64,000 nt of DNA, taken from CANRIN01 sp964493515 (GTDB taxonomy: Bacteria > Bacillota > Clostridia > Oscillospirales > JAAYOS01). The position numbers and the translations under genes are program-made. The notes beneath the pieces are model-generated. The model saw only the letters and a list, made by a program, of their open reading frames with translations, was not told where the DNA came from and searched no databases. This document shows positions 12,001 to 24,000 of the stretch, one piece after another (the first letter of the stretch is position 1; every line of letters starts with the position of its first letter). The DNA is taken from contig CAZBNJ010000001.1 in assembly GCA_964493515.1 (NCBI GenBank), positions 1 through 64,000 on the forward strand. The letters run 5' to 3'.

Positions 12001-15000
12001 GACCCTCGGGTTCTGCGTGAAGAGCATATCTCCGTTCGGGTTGCCCTCCGAATCAATGAGGATCTTCTCCTGATCCTGGACGGTTATGCCGTACGCCGAG
12101 TAGGTTATAACGTGGATGTCACCGTAGGTGTTGTCCACAACGCTGAACTGGCCGTTGGAGTAGCTGTCGCCATTCGAGATGTCGATGTTCATGCTGGTCG
12201 GACGTCCGACGACCGTCGGGTTCAGACGATCGGCGAGGTCGAGGTAGGTCGAGCCCATCTCCACCGACGCGAGGCTTACATCGTAGACTATCTCGCGGTA
12301 GATCGTGCGGCTGGTGAAGTCCTTCGCCTCGCGCACGTTGTCGTTGACGGTGCCGTCGTTTATCAGCATGATCGGAATCTGGGCGCTGCTGCTGCATCCG
12401 ACGTGGACAACACGTCCGACGCTCGAGCTGGAAGCGTCCACGAACGGAGCGAACTCCTCGGACGGTATCCATCTCTGGCAGCCCGGGCAGTAGTACTCCA
12501 TCGTCATATCATCCTGGTCGAAGTGGTACATCAGACCCGGGACCTCGTTCTTGCCGTTGATGTCCAGCGTACCGCGGTCGATGCCCATGTAGTAATAGGT
12601 GGCGGTCGGGTACCTGGAGTACTCCTCGGCGCTGGTCTGGACGAGCAGACGGTAGTAGCCGTCCTCGGTCAGGCTCATCACACGTCCCTGCGCGGTTATG
12701 ATTATGCCGCTGAGGTCAACGCGCGTGTTGTAGATTATCAGCTCGTACGGCGTAGGCTCGGTGATGCCCGGAACGTGAACGTAGATGCGCAGGCGGATGC
12801 TGACCGCGTCTCTCGGCATTGCGACATAGCCGTTGAGGATGTAGCGGTTGGAAGCTCTCTCGCTGCTCAAGACAGCCGACTCCTCGGTCGGTATCGGATC
12901 GACACCGCCGGTCTTGGTCGACAGCTTGTTCCAGGTGGTGCTCGCCACTTCTTCGGTGTAGTACTCGAACTTCATGAAGCTGCCGCCCTCGATATCGGTC
13001 AGCTCAAGCCATGCCGAGCGGTTGGACGCCTGGATGTTTATCGGGATGAAGGTGTAGTCCTTGTCCTGATCGGTGGAGACGTATCCCGCGTAGTCCATCG
13101 TGCCGACCTTGGTGGTCGGGATGTCCGCCGGGCTCTCGTCGCCGGTGGTGTTCTTGCGTCCGACGAACACGTTTATCGCCGTCTCGACCGACTGGTTGAG
13201 TATGACTATCTTGTACTCGCGCTGCGTGTGGCCGTCCGGAGCGGTGACACGCACCCAGTAGACGAGCGTCTCCTTGGAGGTGGTGTCTATCTTGTCCTCG
13301 GTGGCGTAGCCGGTGCCGAGCTCACGATACCTTCCCTCCCAGGTGTCCTTTATCTCAATCTTCGAGTCGCTCTTCTCGGTACGGAGCTCGAGGTCGAAGC
13401 GCGCGGCGTCCACAGGCATCGTGATAGTCCAGGTCACGATACCGTCCACGTTCTCGCCTTCGGTGCCGCGCGCCTTGTCGGTGCCGAGCGGCTTGCCGTT
13501 GTACTCGAGTATCTCTATACCGTTCGCCTCGACCAGGCGAGCGTTCGACGACGAGCGGCAGATGCGCAGCTTGTACCAACGCTGCTGGCGCGTGCCGTCC
13601 GCGTTCATCGGGGTCATGGCACGGAAGAAGACGTAGTCCTCGGTCAGCGTGCCCATGTTGTAGTTGGTTATCGCCTCGTGGATGCCCGACTTCATCATGC
13701 GCGGAGGCTCAACGGTGCCATCCGCCTTCACCTTCTCGTGCGACCATATCTCAATGTAGGTCGTCAGCGACTCGGAGATGCCGGTCAGCTTCACTTCGCT
13801 TATGCCGTCGCGCACGGTGGTCCAGACGTTGTAGACCTGGACGTGCTGCTCGGTCGGAACATCCATATAGGTGATGTACGGCTCATCCTCAACCGCCAGG
13901 TTTCCGAGGCGCTCGTTGAGCGTGCCGGCGTAGATCTTCAGATCGAGGTCGCTGACCGTCTCGCGCTTGCTGAACACCAGCAGCACCAGCTCGACCTGAT
14001 CGCTCAGGCCGTTCGACGTGCCGGTAGTAAACGCGTTGTAGCGGTCGGACGCGCCGACGAGTATCGGGTAGACGATGCTGTCGCCGAGCACCATCTGTCC
14101 GAGCGACACCTGGATGGAGGACACGCCCTTCGAGAATGCGTTGAGTGTGGTGCGGTTCGCGTTGACATACTTCTCGTCGTCAAGCGCGGTCGCGACCAGG
14201 CTGCCCGCGTTGGTCTCGTCCTTGCCGATGTCGACCTGGTAGACGCGGATGTTGCCGGTGTTGAGACGCACCGCCTGCATATCCTCGCTGCCGCCCTTCG
14301 GCCACAGCCACAGCGTGCCATCGGTCTCGTCGAGACGGAACTCGATGTCGCCGTCCGCCGAGTAGATAACGGTGCTGACCGCCGACTCCGGAGCGTTCGC
14401 GCCGGTCTCCTGGAAGTAGAGCAGATCCGCCTCGGTGCGGAGCTTGGAGATGAGTCCGTTTTCGCGCGTGCCGTCGGTGGCGATGAGGTTGCCCGCCTCG
14501 TCGACATCGAGGAAGAGCGTGTCACCCGAGCCGTCGAGCTCGGTACGGCGCAGCGCCATACGCTCGTGATAGGTGATGCTGTCGAGCGTGAGCACGTTCT
14601 CTCTGCGCTGGAGCAGTATCTCGTACACCTTCGGGTTGCGGTCGCCCGCCATGCTTGAAACATGCACGGTGTATGCGGTCAGCTCGCCCTCGTCCATCGG
14701 CACCGAGATGACTATCTGGTGCGCGTAGTCGTTTGCCGAGAACTTGGTCATGCCGGTCGCGTCTTCGACAAGCTCGGTCCACGGATTCTCGTATCCGTCC
14801 TCGTTCTTGCCGTGGTAGAACTCCATCAGCTCATCCTTGTATGTGTCGGTCTCCGGGTCATAGACCTGGCGGTAGACCGAGATGAGCGCGGTCTCGGTTA
14901 TCGTGGTCAGCTCAAGCGTCGCCACCGTCGCGCCGTAAGGCACGTCGAAGGTTATGCTGAGGCTGGTGGTGTCGCCGTCCTGCTCGGTGTTCGAGATGTA

Positions 15001-18000
15001 GCGGTGATCCTGGAGCAGCTTCGCGCTCTCGAGATAGCGGTTGCCCGCCAGACGGTTGAAGCGCAGCTCGTACAGCTGTCCCTGGATGGACGGCGAGTTG
15101 GTGCCTATCCACTGCTGGTTCTCCGAACGGACGTAGATCGCCACCGAGCGGTCGCCGACCGAGCCGACGCCGGGTATGCTGTCCAGACGCACATACGCCG
15201 GATCGTTCGCGCCGTTCGCGTCGGATGCGCGGTTGTAGCTCGTGCTGCCGTTTCCGGTGTTCACGCCGACAGCCGCCTCGTAGTACTCGCTTCGGACCCA
15301 CAGGTCGACCGAGGTGGTCTCCTCGCCGATGTCGACGCCGAACAGGGTCGGGATGTACTCGCCCTTGAAGTCGAGCACCGGAGTGCCGTCGTCCTTGGTG
15401 ATGTAGCGGTACGGCTCGTAGAGCGTCGTGCCGGACATTATCTGCTCGATGACCGAGGTGGCTATCAGCCTTGCCATGTTCTCGGCAATGCCTATCGACC
15501 TGTCGGTCAGCAGCTCGACCAGCTGCTCGGTCGAGGTCACGCCGCGGAGCTGATAATTGTTCGGATCGGCGTCGAGCAGTCTCCACGCGCTGGTAGCGTC
15601 GAGCTTGACATACTTCCAGCCGCCGAGCGACGGAGTGTACTTGTCCGCAGCGGTGTCGCGCTCGACGATGTACACGAGCTGGTTGTACTCGAGCTTGCTT
15701 CCGGTAACGGTCGTCGGGCTGGACGCCTGTCCGCCGACGGTGCGATAGAGCGGGTAGGCGTTCGGCGCGAGCGTGCTCGGGCTGTTGCCGGCGCTGTACG
15801 GATACGCCCAGATGCCGTAGTCATAGCCGAGGATCTCGCCGGTCTCCTCATCCGTGTTCGGGATCTGGATGAGGTCGCGGTTCTCGGTGTCCGCGTTGCG
15901 CATCTCAAGCACATAGCGCTCGCGGGTGCCGTCCTGCGCCACGATGTCGAAGTAGATATACTCGGTCGCGACAGCCTCGAAGCTCGGATACTTACGGTTG
16001 GTATCGTCGCCGGTCGAGTTGTAGTCAAGTATCTTCGCGTTGTAGTCCGTGACCTCCAGCTGGAGCGTGTAGCCATAGTTCAGCTGGCTTATCGCGCGTC
16101 CGGTGCCGGTGAAGGCCTCACGGTAGGTGGTATCCAGTCCGATGCTCGGGTTGAACGCCTGCGGCACGTTGCCGTAGATTACGACGGTGCTCGTTGCCGA
16201 AGTCGCGGTGACCTCGACCTCGAACGACTGCCTGTACTCCGCGTTCGTCGTGCCGTCGTTCGACAGCGCCGCCGAGTAGACCTTACGCTCGACCTCGGTT
16301 ATCTTGTCGGCGGGGATGAGCACCGTGCCGTTGCTCGCCACGATAGCGCCATCCGCTATCTTGACCGAGCTTGCGAGCACCTCGGCGCCGTTGTACCTTA
16401 TGACCGCGCCGTTCTCGTCTATCAGACGGCCTCTCGAGTTGACTATCATGCCGTCGTTCGACTTATACGCGTAGTAGTAGCGCAGCAGCTCCGGCTCAAT
16501 GGCGCCGTACTTGCGCGCGGTCGAGCCATCCGCCAGCTGACGCTCGCGTATGTCGTCCGCGGTGCGGTAGATGTCCTCCGCCACTCCGCTGTCGTTCAGG
16601 AGCTGATACTCCTTGGCGTAGTGCGGATAGCGGCTGTACGCGATGACCTGTCTGACGCCCGCGTCGGACGACGAGACGATCAGGCGGTACAGCTCGGTGC
16701 CCTTCGTGCCGTCCTCCGCCTCGATTCCGACCGAGACGTAGCCGACCAGCTTCTTGATGTTGTTTATCGCCTCAATGGCATCCGGATAGCCCTCGACCTT
16801 GGCGTAGACGAGCTTGCCGTCCTCGCCGAGCGTGGTCTTGTCAAAGGTCTGCTCGCCGTCCGGAGTCTCAACGGTCAGCTTGCCCATGCGCTTGTCGATG
16901 ACGTTCTCCGGCGAGTAGAGCACCACCGGCGCGTAGTACACGCCGTCTATCTCGATGAAGCTCGAGGAGTTGACGGTGAAGTCATACGCGGTGTTCGGAC
17001 GCTCAGCGCCGACGCTTGCGATCGGGGAGCCCTGGCCGGATATGCTGCTGAGCTCGGCGTCGCCGTCCATCCACTGGACTATCGCCTGACCGTTCTTTAT
17101 GTAGACCTCGAGGTCGTACACAGCGGTGCGTCCGCTCTCGGCGGTGGCGGTTATGCGTATCATCGCGCGCGAGTTCTGCTTGTCGCCCATGTCGCCCTGG
17201 CCGACCAGTATCTTCGACAGGTCAAGCTCTATCGGCTTATCGGTGCCAAGCTCTATCTCGAACATATCGCTTACTGCGGTTATCGTGTTGCCCGACTGCG
17301 CGACGGTGACGCTGCTCGCGCTCACCGGAGCGGTGCCGTAACCGTTCAGCGCGTCCTCGTACGCGTACACCGCGAGCATCGTATCGCGCAGCGGCTCGTT
17401 TATCTGCGGCGCGACCCACAGCGTGAGCGTGCGGTCGTTGCGGTTATTTATCTGCGACGCTATCTCGCGGCGGATGCCCTCGAGCGCGGTGTACTCGCCG
17501 TCCTTGTCCTCTATAGCGTCGAAGCTGACGAGCAGCGTCTCGGCAAACGGAGTGTTGTCCGGCTGCGCCATGTAGATGTTCAGCTCTGCCACGTCGCTGC
17601 GGCGGCGCGCAACGAGCTGTGCCGACGCGGTTATCGGGAACTCGACGGTCGTGACCGTCTCGCCGTCCACCTCGCGGCTTATCTCGATGCCGTAGCCGAC
17701 CTCGATCATGACCATCGAGGTCTTGCCAGACGTGCGGTTGAACATCCTGTCGGCGATGCTCGCGACGAAGTTTGCGTCGCTCTCGGTCCACTCGCTCCAG
17801 ACAACGCCCTTCGCGTCCAGACCCTCGTACTTCTCGTTCAGCTTTGCCGCGCTCATGCCTGCGGTGATGTCGGCGAGCACGCTCTTCGCGTCGGTGTAGT
17901 CGGCGACGTAGGTCGTGCCGTTGTAATCGACGGCGAAGTTGTTCGCCAGACGCTGATATGCCGCGAACAGGTAGTCGTACAGTGCCGCCGCGTCCTCGTT

Positions 18001-21000
18001 CGTCTCATAGTCTGCCGGCTTGGTCGGCGCCATGATGTACGCCGCGCGAGCGTACAGCGCGTTCTCACCGAGCACGTTCTCGGCGTCGGCGAGCGTTATG
18101 GTCACGTTCAGCGTCTCAGCGTCCATTATATCGCCGGTGTACAGACGGACATCCTGCTCGACCAGCTCGTACAGCGCGTTCGTCGCGGTGCTCTTGCGCT
18201 CGTTCTTCGTGGACTCGAGCGTCGGATAGCTGTCCTCGTCGCCGTAGCTGACAGTCGGCGCGTCGATGCCGATGTCGATCTCGACTATCTTCAGCGTGTA
18301 CTGCTTCTCGGTCGAGTAGTTGTTCTTTGCCGGCTTGACGACTATCTCGGTGTCGGCAAACGTGCCGGCCGCCGTGACAGCGAAGGTCGCCGTGCGCGCG
18401 ATCGTCGCGGTCGAGGTCTCGTAGGTGTAGTCCTCGCCGTCGAGGTCGAACTTCACCAGCGCGGATGCCTTGTCAGCAAACGCGGTTGCGGTCAGCTCGG
18501 TCGCGTTCGTCTTGGGCAGATACGCGGTGTAGACATCCTCCGCGGTCTTGTACGCGGTGACAGTCTGGTTCTTGCCGTAGGTCACGGTCACATGGTCAAG
18601 CTCAGCGTCCTCCGCCGGGTTTATCTTGATGTACTCGGTGCGGGTGCGGAAGTCGCTCTGGCTGTTCGCCGTGGTGTCGGTAACGACTATCTTCGCGTAG
18701 ACAACGCTCTCGCCGTCCCACGCGTCCGCGACCGTCTTCTCTATCGCGGCGCTGCCGTACTGCTCGCTGACCACGTTTGCGGTGTCGAGCGACGCAATGC
18801 CGAGCCATGTGTTGTAGTCCGCGCTGTATGCCTTAGCGGCGACGTCGACCGACTTGGTGCCGGTGATCGGCTGCTCGACATACGCGACATAGCCGGTGAC
18901 CTTCGTGCCGTTCGGCAGCTCAAACTCGACGTTCCTGCGTGCGTCAACGGCGGTCGCCATATCCGCGGCGTTCGCGGCCTTGACCATCGTCAGCGTTGTC
19001 ACAGCGCGGTTGACTATCACGCTGTACACCGAGACGATGTCCGCGCTCGAGCGCACGACCACATCGAGTATCGCAAACTCTGCGTACTCGCCGTCGGTGT
19101 TCTTGGTAAAGTCGAGGTGGAAGCGCTCGAGCTTGTTGGTCGCGGTCTTCCACGCGTCGGCGTAGTCCGCCGAGTCGCGGTATTCCTCGCCGAGCGCCTT
19201 GAGAGCCGCCGCGTCGAGGCTTGCCGCCTCCTCGCTGTACTCGCGCATGACCGCTATGACCTTCGCGTGCTGCGACGAGGTCTCGGTGGTCAGGTAGAAG
19301 CCGTGAGCACCCTTCTCGATGCCGACCTCCTCCGGGAAGACGTACGGTGCATTCGTCGCGGTCTCGCTGGAGACGGTGAGCGTCTTGTTCGGCTCGTCGT
19401 CGAAGGTCGCAACGCCCTTTATCGTCTCCTTGTGCTCGATGGTCACATGGTTATCCACAAGCGTGGTGTCGTTGTCCATCTTCACAACATCGACGTAGTA
19501 GCGCGCGCTCAGGTCGGTAGCTCCCGGCACGTTTCCGCGTACCACTATCACGAAGCGCTTCGAGTCCGCGCCCTCCGGTATCTCGACCTCAAAGCCGTCG
19601 GTCGGGTCGATCTTGTCGCCGACAGGCTCGCCGTTCGCGCCCATCTCGTACAGCTCAACGACCGCATTGTCGTCGTAAGCCTTGATGTCGAGTATCGGGT
19701 TCGCCGCCGGATACTTCTCGGCGTCGGTGGTGGCGTTCTCAACGGTCGGATAGTTCGGTATCTTCGCGGTGTAGACGGTGTAGGTCTTGCCGCCGTAAGT
19801 CGCGCTGCCGGTGCGTCCCTCGACCGCGACACGGTCGGTCACGACCTTGTCGGTGTGCGTATCGGTGCCCGTTCCGGCGATGCCGCCCTTGTCGACAGCG
19901 GTCGCGGTCAGCGTCTCGATGTCGAGGTAGAGCTTGTTCATCGTCAGGTTGTACGCCGCGCGCATGGTGTTGTCGGTCGAGCGGACGAAGGCGTAGGTCT
20001 TGCCGCCGTTCTCGAGCGTGATGTTCTTCAGCGTGTCGGTGTGACGCTTGAGCGTCAGGTTCTGCCAGGTGGTGCGGTCGTTGGTCAGGACCTCGCTGTG
20101 GCTGAGCGCTATCTGCGCGCCCGGCGCGACGGTCGTGCCGCGGACATCCGCCTTCTCGACGGTGGACGGATAGTAGATGACAAAGTTGTGCGTCTCCACG
20201 CCGTTCTCGTCGAATATCTGGGTCGCCTCACGCTGCTGCGCGCCGTTGAACGGGTCGTTGTATATCAGCTCGAACTTCTCGAGCTTGACATCGGCGCCGC
20301 GGCGGAACGCGTAGACGTAGTACTCGGCGGTGTACGGCACCGTCGCGTAGGTTCCGTCGCCCAGGGCGATGCGCGCATACGAGCGGACGCTTATGACGTA
20401 TATCGCCATCTGCGTGTTGCCCTCGATGCGGTGCGTCTCGTTTATCGTGGTGGTGTAGGTCGACTGGAAGCCGTTTTCAACGCTCACCAGCTTATCCATC
20501 TCCGCCTTGCCGACGGTGCCGGTGGCGAAGCTGGACGCCGACCACAGCGTCGCGCTGTTCGACGATGCCTCAAACAGGGCGGTCAGGTCGAACGAATCGT
20601 CCGCCGACTCCGGTCCGAGCACTATCTCGTAGTAGCGCACCGGCTCGCCCTCAATGGTGTAGTTCTGCTCAACGCCGTCAACGATCAGCCAGTGCTGCTC
20701 GACCGTCTGCGGGCCGACGCCGGTCGCGTCGTCCATCGTCATGGTCTTGAGCGTCAGGTCGACCACCGAGATATTGAGTGCATAGCTCGCCTTGTTGCTG
20801 CCGTCCGACGAGGTCACGTCTATCCTGGTGTTTATCGTGCCGTTGTTGACAAGGCTCACATCCAGCTCGAGCGTCGTCTCGCCGATGTAGCTCTCGGTCT
20901 TGCCCATCGCGGTCACGTCGACAGTCGCGTACGGATGCTGGCTCTTCGCGTCGATCCACGCGGTCACAGCGGTGGACGGTATCGCCGCCGCGTAGCCGGT

Positions 21001-24000
21001 CGCGGTCTTGTAGACGGTCGCCGTGCCCTCCTTGCCGAGGTCGTCGATGTAGCGGATGACCGGCAGGACGATGTTCGCGTTTGCGTCCGCCTTGTAGATG
21101 CGCAGCGTCGCCTGACGCGGCTCCGCGACCGAGTTCAGGTGCGCGCGCACCAGTATCGCGAGCTCGGTGTAGGTCACGCCGTACTCGTCGGTGTGGTCGC
21201 GTCTGAGCGTCAGTGCGTCGTCGCTCCAGATGTAGTCGTGGCTTGCGTTCGGACGCGCCGGAGCGGTGTATGCCGCGTTGACCAGCGCCTTCTTGCTGAC
21301 CGCGGTGATGACCGTGTTTGCGGTCGCGGCGGTCGGGTCGCTCTCAAGCGCGTCGTAGCGGTCGATGCCCGGCGCGATGCCGTCGACACGCTGTATCGCC
21401 TCGACATCGTCGACGGTGACCGACAGGATGCGGTCGTCCTCACGGTAGATGACCACCGAGTAGTTGCCCTTCGTGCCGTCCATCGCGGTCACGCCGAGCG
21501 AGTAGCGGGTCTCGTCCGTCTCGAGCAGCTCGTCGACAGCGGTCGCGCGCGCACGGGTATGCGCTATCGTCTTGCCGTCGGCGGTGTGGGTCGGAGTGCC
21601 GTCCTCACGCTTGAAGTCGAGGTAGCTCAGGTCGCTCGGGCCGATAAGCTCGATGTCGACTATCTCAACATATTCGGGCAGGAACACGGCATACTCGCCG
21701 TCCAGTCCGGCCGCCGGGTACAGCTCCGCGACCTTGGTCTGCGGCTCGCCGTCCTTGTCAATGTAGTGGACTATGACCGACTGCATACCGGTCTCGCTGT
21801 TCAGGCGATAGATACGCAGATACTTGGTGGTGAAGTACATCGGCAGCATCCAGTCGAGGTCATCCGAACCGACCTTTATCTCGAACTCGCTGCGCTCGTC
21901 GAAGCGGCGCGCTATCAGGTTGCCCTCGGCGTCGAGTATCTCCTCGTACATCGGCGCGAGCTTCTGGGTCGGACGATAGATGCGGCTGCCGTCGCCGGCG
22001 GTCGGATCCGCCGCCTTGACGTCCAGGTCGCTGACCGACAGGTGCGTGTACGGGCTGTGCGCCGCGTCGTTGCCGTGCATCGCGGTCTGTATCTCAAGCG
22101 CCGCGTAGCTCGACTCGACCTCGCCGAAGTCCTTGCCCGCTATCGCGTAGTAGACCACGCGGTCTACGCCGTCGATGTTGTCGATGTAGAACTGCGGCTT
22201 GCCGGCGTTCGCCGTCAGCACGTCGAAGTCGTCAACTATCAGTCGGTCAAGCTCGAGGTTGACCACCGCAAACTCGAGCGGATAGTGCGCGTGTGCGCTG
22301 CCGTCCGACGACTCGACGGTTATCATGGCGGTGCCGAGGTTGCGGACCTCCTTGTCCTTCTGGGTCGCGCTGCCCTGGGTCATCTTCGCCGCGTTGTAGC
22401 TGTCGTCGGCGTTCTTCACGTCGATGCCGACCTTAGCCGCGATACGGTTCGCAACGGCGGTCAGGTCGCCGTATATCGCTGCCGCGACATCGCCGCTGGT
22501 GAGCACGATGCGGTACGCGGTCGCGCCCTCGTCGTTTATGAACTGCTCGGCGCGGACGACCATCTCCTGGCCGTTGAGCGAGTAAGTGAAGTAGAGATCC
22601 TTCAGCGTCACGTCGTTGTTGGTCAGGTAGACGTTGAGTATCGAGGTACGGAACTTGGTCGGCTCCGCGTCCTCTGCGCGCGACTTTATCTCGAAGCGGG
22701 TCAGCTCGCCGTCGGCAAGGCTCTGCGAGAATATCGACGCACGGCGGAGGTCGACGCCCACTCTCGGGTTCGCCGCCGACTCGTTTGCCTGGCCTATCGT
22801 GACCATGGCGACCGAGTCGGTCGTCTCAACGATTATCGTCGAGGCGCGGAGGTTGGTGTCCGGAATGTAGACGTTGTAGACGTCGCCGTTGTGGTCGGCG
22901 CTTACGCGTCCAACGCCCTCGTACTTGAAGCGATCGGCGACATTGTCCGCCTTCTCGTTTATCGCCATGTCGACGCTGTCGCCCTCGCTGCCCTCAACGA
23001 GTATGCGGCGCAGCGAATCGTCGTCGTTTATGCGAGTCAGAACGAGGGTGTACTCCTCGACATACTTGCGGACACGGACTTCCTCGCCCGCCGCGTTGTA
23101 AGTCGTGCCGTAGGTTATGACGTATATCGGCAGGTACGCCACCTTGAAGGAGACGTTCGCCGCCTGCTCGCCCATCGTCGAGAGATGCGGGAACTTGGCG
23201 AGCTGCGCGCCGTCTATGGTCATCCAGGTCAGCTCATCGAGCACCAGCGTGTAGCGTCCGTCCTTGGTGGCGGTCGCAACCGCGTTCTCGCTGTTCTGCG
23301 TGAACACCGACTGACCTATCAGGCTGCCGCTGCGCTGTACCGGCGTGCGGATACCGTCGCTGCCGTTGGTGGTGGTGTTCGACGCCGCCTTGTCGTAGAT
23401 GTACGAGTCGAAGCCGAGTATCACGGTGTTCGACTTGTTCACCGGGTCGATGCTTATCTCGACGTACTTGTCCTCGTTGCCGATGAGCGTCGAGTAGTAG
23501 ATGTAGGAGTTTCCGGCGGTGTCGAGCACCGGCTTGCCGCTCTCAACGACCGTCTGCGGCAGCAGCTCGGTGAAGCTGCTGGCTTCCTTGGCCCTCAGCG
23601 TGCCCTCGTACTTGCCGTTCGCGAAGCTGACTATCTCGGTCTCGCCGCTCGCAACGCGCACGCTCTCCAGTCCGGTGGCGAAGTTGCCGCTCTGGACGAC
23701 CACGACGTACTCGGTCGCGGCGGTCGTGTCACCGTTCTCCGGGGTCAGGCGGACGAGATAGCGGTTCTGCGCGCCGGTGTCGGCGGCGAGCGTGTAGCTG
23801 TACCTCGCGCCGTTCTGGGTGCCCGCGACCGGGACTGTGCTGCCGTCTGCGGCGTAGACGAACACCTCCGCCGTCGAGCCAAGTCCGGTCTCGAGCGTCA
23901 TCGCAAGGTTCGCCGACACCTTGCCGACATAGGTGAATACGTTGCCGGTAACGGTGCGCGTCCAGCTGCCCGCAATATCGAGGCTCTTCAGCTCGGTCTG

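Larger units (their letters stand above)
860..14599 (-). repeat. Cadherin-like beta-sandwich array, block C (C-terminal)
   Basis: About 4,580 residues of the same family, more varied in length. Domain ends include VRVTAPDGHTQREYKIVILN (13.26-13.20 kb), IEVTSEDGMHSRRYTLSVTR (8.49-8.43 kb), VLITSAIDGSVKPYTIVINR (6.49-6.43 kb) and VTVDVYNSELEFAERYTVTV (4.96-4.89 kb). It differs from blocks A and B in holding nine cysteines between 13.56 and 7.70 kb, including a zinc-site-like quartet. It also has Asp-rich, potentially calcium-binding loops. The array ends at about 0.86 kb, where the linker and dockerin-like tail start. Confidence 0.75.

Noticed and set aside
14281..14340. A possible RCC1 blade in the C-terminal half (DGTLWLWPKGGSED near 14.3 kb)
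   Set aside because: It has DGTLW but lacks the WG-x-N-x-x-GQLG core and neighbouring blades, and sits in a cadherin-like strand context, so chance similarity is more likely.
445..14658. Very long plus-strand open frame (more than 4,700 codons)
   Set aside because: It is codon-in-register antisense to the RCC1/cadherin-like gene. Its open state follows from near absence of TTA, CTA and TCA in the sense frame. The translation is low-complexity Val/Arg/Leu/Asp sequence with no domain pattern.
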